This document shows, piece by piece, positions 1 to 11,687 of a stretch of 64,000 nt of DNA. Below the pieces are notes generated by a model. It saw only the letters and a program-made list of their open reading frames with translations, had not been told where the DNA came from and did not search any database. The DNA comes from Rhynochetos jubatus. Its lineage: Eukaryota > Chordata > Aves > Eurypygiformes > Rhynochetidae. The stretch's first letter is position 1, and each line of letters starts with the position of its first letter. The stretch lies in contig CM050648.1 in assembly GCA_027574665.1 (NCBI GenBank), forward strand, positions 49,195,200 through 49,259,199, written 5' to 3'. The position numbers and the translations under genes were made by a program.

Positions 1-3000
1 AGAGAATTACTGCTATGTCTTATGGACAAAAGTGGTCTTCTAAGCAACACTGCTCATGTGGAATCATCCTATCCCATTTTTTTTGTTGTTTGTTTGAGAC
101 AGAGTTAGATACCAGAATTACAAGACATTTTTATATATAGTATCATAGTCCTATTGCAGCGTGGGGTAAAACTGTGTTAGCATTGGCTCAGGATTATGCT
201 TTGGAGTTGAATTTCTGTTGTTTCTCACCGTATTTTGGGTTGCACCACAGGTTGATCTAGATTCCTTTATGGATGAAACTAAACTAGGCTATTTACCTCA
301 ACATCTGATGGATGCTCAGTTCACAGGCCTAGTCTACAGTTAATTTGAAGTAGCCCCCCGAAACGTGTAGGGTGGATGTCAGTAAGGTTCTTAACACCCA
401 CTATTTTGACATGCATATCCGCTTCTGGTATATCCTTGATTTTAGTTGTATATTTATTTTGCTTTGGTGGTTTTGATTTTTTGGGGGCTTTTTCTTTGTT
501 TGTTAGGATTACTTTCCCCCATAAACAATATGGTATGTTCCCAACTTGTTATGTAGTCCTGACATTTATGTCCGCTTGTCTCTATTGCTCAGCTTCCATT
601 GTCTCTGTAAGACTCTTACTTGATATTATGCTGATACCATTGTGAAGAAATACATCTATAAAATCACATTAGTCTTCTGGCTGTATTGATCTGTGCTTTT
701 ATTCTGTGTGAGCTGCTAGGCTCCAGTACGTTTTAGAGAGCAGAGGTGGCAGTGTTGTCGGGGGATCTAGTGCATTATTCCTGTAATTTTTTGACACTGA
801 CCTTGAAGGGTTTTTCAACTAATTGCAATGACCACAACATCAATTCTATCTTGTTAATGTTTCTGTGGTGGTTGAAAGTATTTACAAGCTTGTATTAACA
901 AAGCTCTTAAAAGAGGTAGTACAGGCTCCCCTTGGAAAGGTTCTCTTGTGATCAGCTGTTGACACAAGGGTGCTGGCAGGCCCAGAGCTCCCTAGGGAGG
1001 GATTCTTCCTTGAAAATTCCTGCTGTTGGCAGGAATGTTAAGGGCAGATATCCTTGCTTTCAAGGTAGTTCAGGAATGTAGGATGATGACTGTAGATTAT
1101 TGATTTATTTACTTGCTGACATTCTTCACATTCCTTGCATCTTTTCTTGTGCTGTAATTAACCTTTCTTTCCTTCCAGTGCTATTTCTCACTGTGTTTTT
1201 TCATTCTTTTGTCTGTGTGTATCTACCATTAAAAAGAAATGGAAAAAATACAATAAAGGGGGAATTAGAACATACCATGTTCTTTTGGGCAATCAAATGC
1301 TTTCTTTGGGGTTTTCTTTGATGTATTGCCATAATCTTTGGGAGAAATTGTACCCTGTTTTCTCCTCTTACATGCAAGAAATTTCTGTGTGAAAACATTT
1401 CCATCGTAAAATGGAAACTATTGGAGAATAACAGAATGGTTAGTGAGCTTAAAGTGTGACTGCACTTTTGAGTGCCCTTTTATCTCAGTGGACTACTGTT
1501 GTGACAGCACTTTATCAAGGTCCAAAAAAAATTAATTTTGGCATTCTCTAGTGTTGCTGGGTTGTGCACGTCAAAAAGAGCATGGCGAAAAATCATTCTT
1601 CAGTGCCTGCTCTTGCCTCTTTTTCCAATTTAACAAGTAGTGAGACATTCTTTTTTATTTTCAAACACCTGTACCTCCTCTAAACCCTCTGCAGCTCAAT
1701 TCTCTAATGTTCCCCCACTGTATGCTGCTTAAGAGTCGACACAAAACATATTCGCATATTCACAATATACGTTAGTTTAGTTATGGGCATTTTTCGCCTT
1801 TTTTTTTTCTTCCCTCTTCTGCTGTGTTTTTCACATTGCCAGTGATGTGCACTGTGACATTTTTTGGGATAAGCTGTGTCTGGAGAATCCCAAACTGACA
1901 AGTATCTTTACAAGGATTTTATGTGCTTTAAAACTAGCTGTCTTACAGCTGTGCTACTAGTGATACGATTAATCTGCAAGTAGCTGAGCGTCTGATTTGA
2001 TGTTCTATTAAGAAATGGAAAGTGTGCCTCGTGCTTCTCAACTGCCATGCTGTGAGCCTGTAGAGACAAGTGTTTGTTGTAGGCAGACCTATTTTTATCT
2101 TCCACGGTGCCCTGCTCAAGACCTACAGCATTCGCGTTTGCATTTGATCGGTGAAGGTTGGAAAGTCGACTGCATTTGAGTTCAGGCAAGTATCTGTTTT
2201 GCACCAGTGCTGCTGCTTACCACCCAGTTCCTCTGAATATCTGACTTGGAGCCTTTATAAATCACAATCACTGGAAGAGATAGTACATTTCGATTCTTGT
2301 TTGTAATGTTCATACTTCTCAGGCTTTCCCAGCTGTGGTGTGAATTATTCCCAATCAGATTTAGCTTTTGTGAGGAACTGGAAAATGAGTGTTTGTCCTT
2401 ACTATATTAAATTCAAACTATTTGTTTTCACACTCGCCATTCTCATTGTCACCTTTTCTCTTTCTAGCTGTTCATAACTTTTTACCTAGACCTAATGCTG
2501 CATTTTTCATAGTTTGACTTCTTTCTCTTTTTTGGTCTCTTCTTTTCTACATGCTCTTCACATGTCTGAGAACTCAGCTGTGATTTAATTCCCTCAATTG
2601 TCTTATTTTTCTCTAGACCTGATCTATCTAAGCATGGTTTCTTCTGTTTTACTTTTGTATACTTTCCTCATCACTCAAATTTATCTAACCTGGGAACACC
2701 TTCCCTAATCTTCCATCCTGTCTGTCTACTTTAGATGCAGCCACAGGCTTAGAAGCCGTGTCTTCTGCTCCCTCCCACTTTGCTTGGACTCTTCAGATTA
2801 CTTCTTGTCACATTCATCATCCCTATACCTTAAAATGAGAAAATCTTTCATTTAGAGGTGTCTAAGAAACAGCTGCTAGCTACATGGTAGGCCTCTCTGA
2901 TGGCTTTTCAGAGACATTGGCAGACTAAGAGAACAGGTGAGTTTCTTGGTTTGGCTCTGTGCATGGAGCGTATAAAGACAGGATGGTATACACTTAGTTA

Positions 3001-5148
3001 GATGTAGCAGAGCCCTCCTGTTGGGTGTCTTTAGTTCACTTCAGCCGAGTAGTGAGGGATTGGACTTGAGAATTGTCCAACATGACTGTCAACACATACA
3101 GACTATGTGGCTGAAGACTTAATTGACATCAACATTGATAATGTAATATATATGGAGTATATATGGAGCACTTCAAGTTCTCCGTGTATAAATATATTCA
3201 CTTATGTATAAATTCATGTATATAGTTGAACTCACATCAAGCTTCATTTAAATCCTACAGCTTTACTTGGCAATTTCCCATATGGTCTTGCATTCTTCTG
3301 TGAACACCTCAAATATTGTGGCACTGATTAAAAAGTAATTAGTATTTATTACATGCTTAGTAATTTCCAGCGCTGTTTATCTTGTACAGGGGAAGCAAAC
3401 TGCTGGCTCTCCTAGAGCTGTTGTTGAGTTTTATGCCATGAATCACCTGAATTAAGAGTGTGTGGGGTGCACATTTTCATTTTAATCCTGCTATGTTATA
3501 AATGTGAATTGGAGTTTTAAGTTAAGGATTCTAATTTTGTACTTTTAAAAATCTTCTTTTTTTATTTGCGGGGGTGGGGCTGATTGATTACTACAAAATA
3601 ATCTGAGAATATCTCTGTGAATAGGTTTATATGCTGGATTTGTGTGTGGTTTTGTTTTGGTATTTTTTGTGGTCGTCTTATTTTTCTCCTCTTAAAGTTT
3701 ATGTAATTCTTTTTTTGTGAAGTATGTGTAGTAAATTAATGATTATGAACCACTTCAGTGTTTTATGGGTTGCAGTATGACCACTAATTAATGTGAAGAA
3801 AGCTGTGCTGCCTCTGTCCTGCCATAGTTTTCTAGTTCCCGAGGGTGGGAAACTCTGCCTCTTTTCTTTCCCAGCAGCTTTGTATCTGACCTTAAGGATA
3901 TTGGGGGTTTTCTGCATGCTTTCTCCTCCCTTTGCAGACTACAAGTTTTGTAGTAGCCTCCAGGTGCCCAGCCATCCCTCTGCTTTCCTGCAGTTTCATG
4001 CATCCAGCTCCTGAGTAACTTCATCACACAGACCTTGTCCCTGTTCCTCAGGCCATAACTCTTGTTTTTTTGTGAAGAACAAGAATAAAAATTCACATAG
4101 AAGTCTAATTTTAAGAAAAGTTTGGAAGTTGATGAACTGGCATGAGCTTTCTCAATTTAGTCTGCTATTGCTGTAGCTATCCAGGCTGTGTCTACACTGC
4201 TTGGTGTAAGCAGGTGGGCTTTTTTCCTCACTTTGCCAGACTTGGTAGTCTAAGGAGATCTTTTGGGTCCTTTGGTAACCTGGTTAGAGATTTTGAGTCT
4301 GCTGAACCTAAGTAGTAAATTAATGTGTGCATACACACAGTAATATTTAGTCTTTGCTGTTTGTGTGAGTTGACTTTTAATTAAACCTTGCCTAAATGGA
4401 AAAAAGTTTATGTGGCTTAAAGGACAGTTCACATGCAATGAATTGCAAGGCAACTGTTTACATAGAAGTCATTGTTTTGCCAGACAATCTTCATTAAATA
4501 AACTAATATATTTGTTTGAACCAGGCTTGTAAATAAAGAAGAAAAGAGCACTGCTCAATAACAGTTATTAATCATGAATAATTTAGGTCTTTTAGTAACT
4601 TTGAAATATTTCTGTTGTAGAAGTCTTTGGTAGCTTATACGAGTCTTTGAATTTGACTGGAGGATGGCACTGGTGTTGCAAAGCAAATTTTCCTGGTTTA
4701 CAATGCCCAGCTATTAATCTTATGCTGTTCTAATGGGGCTGGGTATGTTTGGGATTTACATTTCTGGTTAGAATATACTTTTTCTCTCTGTAAGGTGTTC
4801 TTGTTTCTTCGGAGTTTTTTTTTTTATCTGACTTGTTATTGGCTTGAAGTACAAAAGAAAGAGGTTTAATAGGATCAGTAAATGCTGCTTGGTGGGCAGT
4901 TTTAGAATTGCTGAAGTCCCAGAAATACAAGATTTTATTAGGTGAATTTCACTGTGTAACATAAAATGATTACCCCCTTTTAATGGATGCAAACTGTAGG
5001 GAGAGAACAGTTGTCTCTACCTGTTTCTTAATAGAATTTTTTGTGCAGAGGCTGATACTTTGTCAAAACGTAGTCATCTAAAAACACAAGTATAAGCTAA
5101 ATACAAGAAATTATGTGACTCTACAATCACTGTCTCTGAATACCAGAA
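1..5148. other. AT-rich non-coding DNA, no recognisable feature
   Basis: I see no recognisable gene or repeat family in this stretch. Open frames on both strands are short (at most about 100 codons), have no familiar motifs and look like chance. The DNA is T-rich on the plus strand, with several short T or A runs. A direct near-repeat built on TATATATGGAG occurs twice at about 3148-3170. The region could be intronic or intergenic; nothing in it decides which. Very old, unrecognisable repeats may be present. Confidence 0.6.
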
Positions 5149-5469
5149 CCATAGAATGGTTTGGGTTGGAAGGGACCTTAAAGCCCATCCAGTTCCAACC
5201 CCCCTGCCATGGGCAGGGACACCCTCCACTAGACCAGGTTGCTCAAAGCCTCATCCAGCCTGGCCTTGAACACTGCCAGGGATGGGGCATCCACAGCTTC
5301 TCTGGGCAACCTGTTCTAGTGACTCTTCACTGAGAAGGTCGTGAATTTTTCCCTGATAACCAACCTAAATCTCTCCACTTTCAGTTTAAACACATTATCC
5401 CTTGTTCTGTCACTACAGGTCCTTGTAAAAAGTCTTCCCCCCCAGCTTTCTTGTAGGTCCCTTCAGGTA
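5149..5469 (-). mobile_element. CR1 LINE, 5'-truncated 3' end
   Basis: The plus strand reads from the CR1 3' terminus (ATAGAATGGTTTGGGTTGG at 5151) through the highly conserved block with CCCCCCTGCCATGGGCAGGG, then the segment encoding the ORF2 C-terminus, ending near CCCTTCAGGTA. The element therefore lies on the minus strand, and about 320 bp of its 3' end is present. CR1 is the dominant avian LINE and is usually severely 5'-truncated, as here. The 3' end shows only a degraded remnant of the octamer repeats usual for CR1, and the inner part differs from the copies at 48 and 62 kb (it reads on into CTTTCTTGTAGG), so it probably belongs to another subfamily. No function is expected. Confidence 0.95.
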
Positions 5470-8400
5470 GGAAACAAGGAGGTGGAGAGGTAATTTTGAC
5501 CTGGCAGGTTATCATTTAGACATAACAATAGAAAAACTTTGAGATAAAAGTTTCTCTGTTTCTGAAGTCTGCTGCACATTTTCAGAATAGGAAGTGGTTG
5601 CTGCTGGAGTATGTTTAAAGTTGTTTACCTCTGTGTCTGATGTTGAACTGCTGTGATATGTCACTTAATTGCAAATGGTCCTGTTAGAGCATGTGATGTG
5701 GTCTCTGCAAAATTCCAAGGGAAACCTTTGATTTCTTACTAGAATCAACTTAGAAGTTCAGGTATTTATTTTTAATATGGAGATATAGATATATGCATGC
5801 ATATTTACTTTTACTATCCTCTTTATTTTCCTTTGTGTGGGAGTAGGGACTCCTGGTAAGAAAAATATTGTAGACAGGAACCTGTCTTCTCACTGCAGTC
5901 AGATATTTGGATACATGAGGATCCATTTATATGGAAGAATTGTTTTATTGTTCAGTCTCAAGAGCCTTTGTTTCTGTCCTCTTGCTTTAACATTAATTTC
6001 CTTTAACTTTTTTTTTAAACATGGAAAAAATGGTGGGTTGTTCTTGTTTTGTGAGTGTGGTTTTGGTTTTTGTTTTTGTTTTTGTTTTTTTTTAATAGTT
6101 AAGATAATCGTTATTGCATGGCAGCATGAAGATTGGCTGGGCTTTCAAGTTTGGGTCCCTGCTGCTTCAGACAACTGTCTGACTTTTTGTATTTTTTTGG
6201 TGTACTTATGTTAATGGCATATTTAAAGATTGTTTCTATATTTTTCAGTATTTCTGTGGAAGGCATTTCATAAGTGTCACTTTGAAACTGGGAAGATTCA
6301 TGTCACACCAGCATATAGAGTTTTCCTACCCAGCTCCTCCAACCTTGAGACTTGTGGCTATATCTGTGGGATTGAATGTTACTGTCTTCAGCCACAAACA
6401 AAAGTTAGTTGGGGACTATCAAATACTATGTTTAAACAGACAAAAAGGACCCAAAAACCACAATCCAGTTTCTTAACTTCTATCCAAAATCAGGGTCAAT
6501 GACCAAGTCAGCTTAAAGGCTCTTCTTTTTTTAAATCTGTAAATATTCATTACTCAAGAAAACTGCAAAATATGCTGCATTTCAAGCATTGCCCTGTATA
6601 TAGATGAGATTGTTCCCAGGCATGTATGAGCCTCACTTGGTATAAAGCGATAGGGAATAAGATATCACACACACATCCATTTACTTTGGATTTTGACTGG
6701 TTTGATCTCCATTAGCGAAGATGTAGTTGGCAGCAAGTGGCAACAGTATTTTGCAGCCTAGAAAGTACTATCCCCTACAGTATTTCTTTAGGAACTCCCA
6801 CTCCTTCCAGTTCCACCCATATCCATCAGAAACGACTGTTTCCTTATACCACACTGGGAGCCTTGCCAGAGTAACAACATCCTAGAGTATCATTGATCTT
6901 CTATGAAACTGGTTTGGTACCTGCTTCCAAATACAATTTGTCCCTCACAGCTTTGTTTCAAATGGTTTTGTTTATGTTGACCACCCAGCTTTCTATCACA
7001 TGATCCTGACACAAATTCCCAGTGCATAGCTCTAGCAAAATCAGACTCAGTAGGCACAGTTTTTCTCTTAATTCTCCATCTTCCCATAAGGTACACTTAG
7101 CAACATCTGCAAGGGACAATGACATGAGTTATCAAAATATCTGGGGAAGTAGAGAAACCTTCCTTTTTTTTTTTTTTAGGTGACTAAGGATGCTAAGCAA
7201 AAAAGATTCACGACTTCTTATCACCTACTTAATAATTATTGTCCTGTTTACAGTTATGTAATATTCTAAGAAAAAAAATGCAAGACATGGTCAAAGCAAA
7301 CTAGTTATAGAGGAAAGGGATGTAGAGACAGTTGACTTAAATTTACTTTTTCACTTTTGCCTCAGGGATGCTGCAGCTCAGAAGCTCCTGGAATGGCAGG
7401 GAAGGGATACAGGGTAACTGGTGTCGAGGCAGGGGTTGTAAGGAGTTCAGGTCACATGCACAAAACCTGCTGTGGGCCAAGCAGACAACGGGGAGGGCTG
7501 GAAACTTGTAGACTTGAAGAAAGTCATGAGCTTTGCAAAATTGAGTTTCTTGAGAAACAGAGATAGCAAGGCAGTGCCTGTCCCCTGGCAAAGAATTTCA
7601 TTGCCCTAGAACGTAATGGATGATGGCCTAATAGCCACAAAATTTGACATGCACCTCAGTGACAGCTTCTGCATGTCATGGACACTGGATAACATCCAGA
7701 AAAGTAACTCAAGATCAGTAGCCTAAGGTTAAGAATAATCGGAATCAATATTAAATTTCACTGTGAGCAAATGCCAGGTGAAAGAAGAAGAGGTGTTAAT
7801 TGATTTTATATTTAATGTGATTGGAATGGAGCAGGTCGTTTCAGTACCAATTATAATGTAGCAATAGAAGAACTTGCCAGCCGTAAGTACGTGTGTAAGG
7901 GCATAGATGGAGGGAGAAGCTGTTAAAGATTTGTAATACTTTCTGCCACAGACAGATATATTATAATCTAGCATGCACTTAGAAAAAGCTCAAGTGAACT
8001 TGGGGTTATTTAGTCATGCAGTTCTGCCCTAGGTATGTGTCCATTGCCTCTAGGTAAATTATTTGCAAGAGAAAAGAGGGTTTGAAGATTTTTGTGTTTG
8101 ATTATGATCAGCTAGGGAGATGTGGTGTATGAGTTGTGTTAGCTGCAGCTGGAAGCACTCAGTTGTATTAAACAGAAAAAGAAAAATATGAATGCCTGGT
8201 GCTTCACCATTCACCTACAAAATAGCTTTGTTAAAGTAAGAAAATATGTCCAATAATAATAATAAATATAGAAAACACTGGGTACAAAGGCAGTTTTCTC
8301 TCTCACTTTTGAGCATACTTGATAGTGTTGCTTAAACTCTTTTAGAAAGGACAGACAGACCCCGAGAAAGAGAAAGTAATATATTTCTTCCTGAATTCTT

Positions 8401-8518
8401 TCTGTTTCCAAATCCTCATAGTTTTTTTACTGTTCAGAGCTGTATGCCATGAGAGGTTTACTTTGACTTTGAATAACCACACTGTGTTTTCAGAGAACAG
8501 TATAAGTAGGAGTTACTG
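5470..8518. other. Non-coding DNA with short simple repeats
   Basis: No gene or known repeat was recognised. Contents that can be named are a perfect 14-bp palindrome, ATATGCATGCATAT, at 5791-5804, a GTTTTT-type simple repeat at about 6065-6093, an A/T-rich stretch around 8250-8275 with AATAAT units, and short T runs. The 125-codon open frame at 5837-6214 contains low-complexity Phe/Cys-rich sequence generated by the simple repeat and is not a credible protein. Confidence 0.55.
6065..6093. repeat. (GTTTTT)n simple repeat
   Basis: Four to five units of G followed by four or five T, ending in a T9 run. It is a short microsatellite of the kind expected in vertebrate non-coding DNA and probably polymorphic in length. 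Confidence 0.85.
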
Positions 8519-8880
8519 TTGTGTTTAAAAAGAAAGGTATGTTCCTGCTCTCATGCAGCAGTTGATGGTTCCCAAACATGCACCTGTGCAAGCCCTAATG
8601 GGAACAAGGCTCTTGCTTTCTTGGGAAAAGATGGGAGTCATGGATCTCCAGTGAAGAGACCCGTTTGCTGTGATGTGCAAAAGGTGTTTTCTCTGCAGAG
8701 CTGTGAGTTGCGGTATGATTCCCACCATTCTCGTTTGCTCGGGAAGCTGTCTGCTGTGGCTGCTCTCGTCAGCATTTCAGTGGGAATGAAAACAGCAGTG
8801 TGCACTCTATGCAAACTTTGTGGGAGGGTCAGCTACTCCACTGGAGGGGGCGCAACATCAGGTCCACGCTCTTGAGAGAC
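8519..8880. other. GC-richer patch ending in a CTCF-like motif
   Basis: This roughly 360-bp patch is visibly richer in G and C than its surroundings and is open for 118 codons on the plus strand (8519-8875). The predicted peptide is Cys- and Ser-rich, has no motif I recognise, and the patch has no clear splice-site context, so I do not call it a gene. At 8840-8853 the plus strand carries AGGGGGCGC preceded by ACTGG, which fits the core of the vertebrate CTCF recognition sequence. The patch could be a regulatory element or an unrecognised old repeat. Confidence 0.3.
8840..8853 (+). promoter_or_regulatory. CTCF-like motif (candidate)
   Basis: ACTGGAGGGGGCGC matches the core AGGGGGCGC of the vertebrate CTCF motif exactly, with a weaker upstream half. 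CTCF sites of this kind act as insulators and loop anchors, and orientation matters. A single motif match is weak evidence without binding data or conservation. Confidence 0.35.
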
Positions 8881-11665
8881 ACAGTCAATAGAGTGCGCAA
8901 GAGCTGTTATTGATGCGGGTTGGCAGGGGAAAAGCCAGGAGTGGCTTTACTTAACAAAAGCTTAATAAATCTGTGTCAATAGAATTTCACTTTTTCCTCT
9001 GCTAACCTATGGAAAACTGTTTATTCGTGGGAAAACATTTAGTGTCCAAATAACACAGTGGAATCTGTGTTGCAATAATGTTATTGTATTCAAAAAACCA
9101 CACTAGAGTATATTAAAGTATTACAGGACACTTTTCAAGTGAAGCATGGCAAGATAAATAAAGAAAACACATGTGGATGCATTAATTTTATTTTTTCTTT
9201 CCTGTTTCTGACTCTTTCTTGTTGTCATTAAAGATTCATTATTGCACAGTATGCTTTGTCCACCACTGAGAAGTAATGGGTACAATCTGTTGACACGGGT
9301 CATGACACTTGAATTGGGTGTAAAATGCAGCCTGCTACTTTAACATGTTATGAACATAATTCATTAAATGTCTTTGCTTTAAGATGATTCTGTAATTGCG
9401 ATCAAGAATTATGGTATGCTTTCCAGAAAGATCTGTAGCTCTGTTCTTGATGTAGGGCCAAAGAATCAAGACTTTTTATGCACTTCAGCTTGATTTATAA
9501 GCCTATTTAGAAACACTCAAGCTGAGTAGCTCCACAGAACAATTATTAGTAAAGGTGAAAGAAACAGAAATTTGTTTTCCTTAGAAACTGAGATTTCCAT
9601 AGGAATACAAGATCCTCAAGGTGTCTAGTAATCATCTGCTCGGTCATCAAATACGTAAAATACTGACACTGGGGAAGAAACAAATCTGTCATGTTCTCTG
9701 GTGAGAGGGAAAGAAACAGGGCAGGCAGGTTAGTAGTGGGACTGGAATTTACTTGGTTGTGGTGTTTTTTTTTTTTTAATTCTTTTGCTGTGGGAGTTGC
9801 TGAATTATTCATGTAATAATAAAGTCCATTTGATATGAATAGACTCCTAATCACTAAAGAAATTACTTGTAGGAGCAAAATCATTAGACTGAGAGTTGAC
9901 TGACTGGCCCCTGATTAAATGATATCCAATGAAGCAACAAAATGTAAAACAAATGTATTTTTACAAGAATTATTTGATGATTTTTCTTCTTCCTCTGTGT
10001 GATCTTGTTAAAGATTTGCTGTTGCAGTCTTGGAACTGATGACACCGAGAAGGAGATGATAAATGTATCTCCAAAAAAACTGGCTTTGTCCCTGACTTTC
10101 AAATTATTTTAATTGGATTGGGAGTGCAACACAAAGTTATGTGAAATAGAAGAAATAATATGGACATGATTATTGTACTTTTTGGATTATTTTTTTTTAA
10201 TTTGCTTTATCCTCTTAAAGATGGCAAAATTAGTTTCACTCTACTTGTTTTCTGTTACGATTTTTCACTTCACTGTGTCTATTTTGAAGATGAACAGGCA
10301 GATGAGACTGGGCTTATGTAGGCTGAGGTAGTTGCAGTGAGGTATAAATACTTCATGATTTATTTAACCTTTGAGTAGAAATTCCTTTCTGGTAGAATTA
10401 ATCTGCAAATAACTGAGATGTGCTACCTCTTAAGTTATGATTGATCATGCAACATAATGAAAGTCTATTGGCATCAGGTTTAGGACTCATGTAGACATAA
10501 ATATAACTCAGATAAAACTACCGGGTGCACTGACTGACAGGTGGGTTCAAGGTATTCTGGGCAAGTAGAGTCAGCCTTGCGTCTCCAGCTACAAAAATAT
10601 GCATATTGTGCAGCTGGCATTAATATTCTGTAAGTAAAATGTAGATAAAGGATAGCTGGGAGTTGGTTTAAGCCAAGCCTATTGATAATCAATGCCACAC
10701 TACAAATAAATACTTGACTTTCAAGAAAGTTAGAGGTTAATCTTGGTATTTTACACGGGCTAATCCATGTGGACTAGTAACCACTTAGGGCAATCATATT
10801 AATTACTTGGGGGAGGTCATCTGTTTATTTTGCGAATTTTTGCTATCCTTTCAGCATTCTTTTGTGCCTGAAGACCAAGTATTTCCATTGGGTCAGAGCG
10901 CTGCCAGAATATCTTAGTCCAGAGCTGGTAGCACAGCACCATTTTTGTTTTGTCCCCTGTACAAGGGCCAAAGCTCCAAGAAGGGATCAAAAAGGCTAGT
11001 TCAGTCTGTTCAGTAAGGTGTTTCTTAAAGGTGACACATTCACTAACAAAGATGCTTTGTTTCTGTTTACCACCTGTGGTAAGCCACAGAAAAAAGAGAC
11101 TCGAAAAATGGCAGAGAAAAGCAAATGATTTCTTGATCCTTGATTGTAGGAAAAGGGGGTAAGCCAGATTACTACAGTTGTTTAATTCTAACGCTGTTAT
11201 GACTTCTGTTATGAGAAATAAGACAAACTTCTTTTATACTCTTCTATATTTATTGTACATGTTAATGGTTTTCGTGATTACATATTCCTTTGGTCCCACT
11301 ATTTCTTGGCAGTTCCTACCACTAAAATGTTTTTGTCCTTTGACTATGCTGCTTCTCACATATCAATCACTAGTTAAATTCTCTATCATTAAATCATATT
11401 CCAGTGACACCATTAAAAGAAGGCTGTCATCACACAGTTAGCCGTTCTGAAGGGTAGGAAATGCAGAATTAATACTGCAGGTGCGTTATGACTAACCTGG
11501 CCAAAACTCTGGTTTTGCCTTGAGAAAACTACAAATATTTCGGGATTTTCCAGAACTCCAATTCCTACTGCTATTTCTTTTCCTGCCCTCTAGATATCTG
11601 GAAGAAGCTAGTGCAGCTGCAGTTTGTAAAGACTTACAATGGGTGGAATGTGTAGGAGCATCATC
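8881..11665. other. AT-rich non-coding DNA, no recognisable feature
   Basis: I see no gene or clear repeat. Open frames reach about 112 codons (9546-9884, minus) but include poly-Lys or poly-Phe from A/T runs and look like chance. Around 10880-10900 a short string (TTGGGTCAGAGC) recalls the 3' region of older CR1 copies, but the similarity does not continue, so I do not call it. Confidence 0.55.
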
Positions 11666-11687
11666 TTTTTTTTTTTTTTTTTTTTTT
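11666..11687 (+). repeat. T22 homopolymer tract
   Basis: An uninterrupted run of 22 T, the longest homopolymer in the window. On the minus strand it would be a poly(A) tail, but the sequence upstream of it on that strand shows no recognisable retrocopied gene and no AATAAA just before the tract. It is most simply a poly(T) microsatellite. Confidence 0.85.

Noticed and set aside
5837-6214. A 125-codon plus-strand frame
   Set aside because: A large part is Phe/Cys low-complexity sequence produced by a GTTTTT simple repeat.
10860-10960. A TTGGGTCAGAGC string resembling the 3' region of older CR1 copies
   Set aside because: The similarity covers only about a dozen bases and does not continue into neighbouring CR1 blocks.
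11666-11687. T22 tract as the poly(A) tail of a minus-strand processed pseudogene
   Set aside because: No recognisable mRNA sequence precedes it on that strand, and no AATAAA sits at the expected distance.
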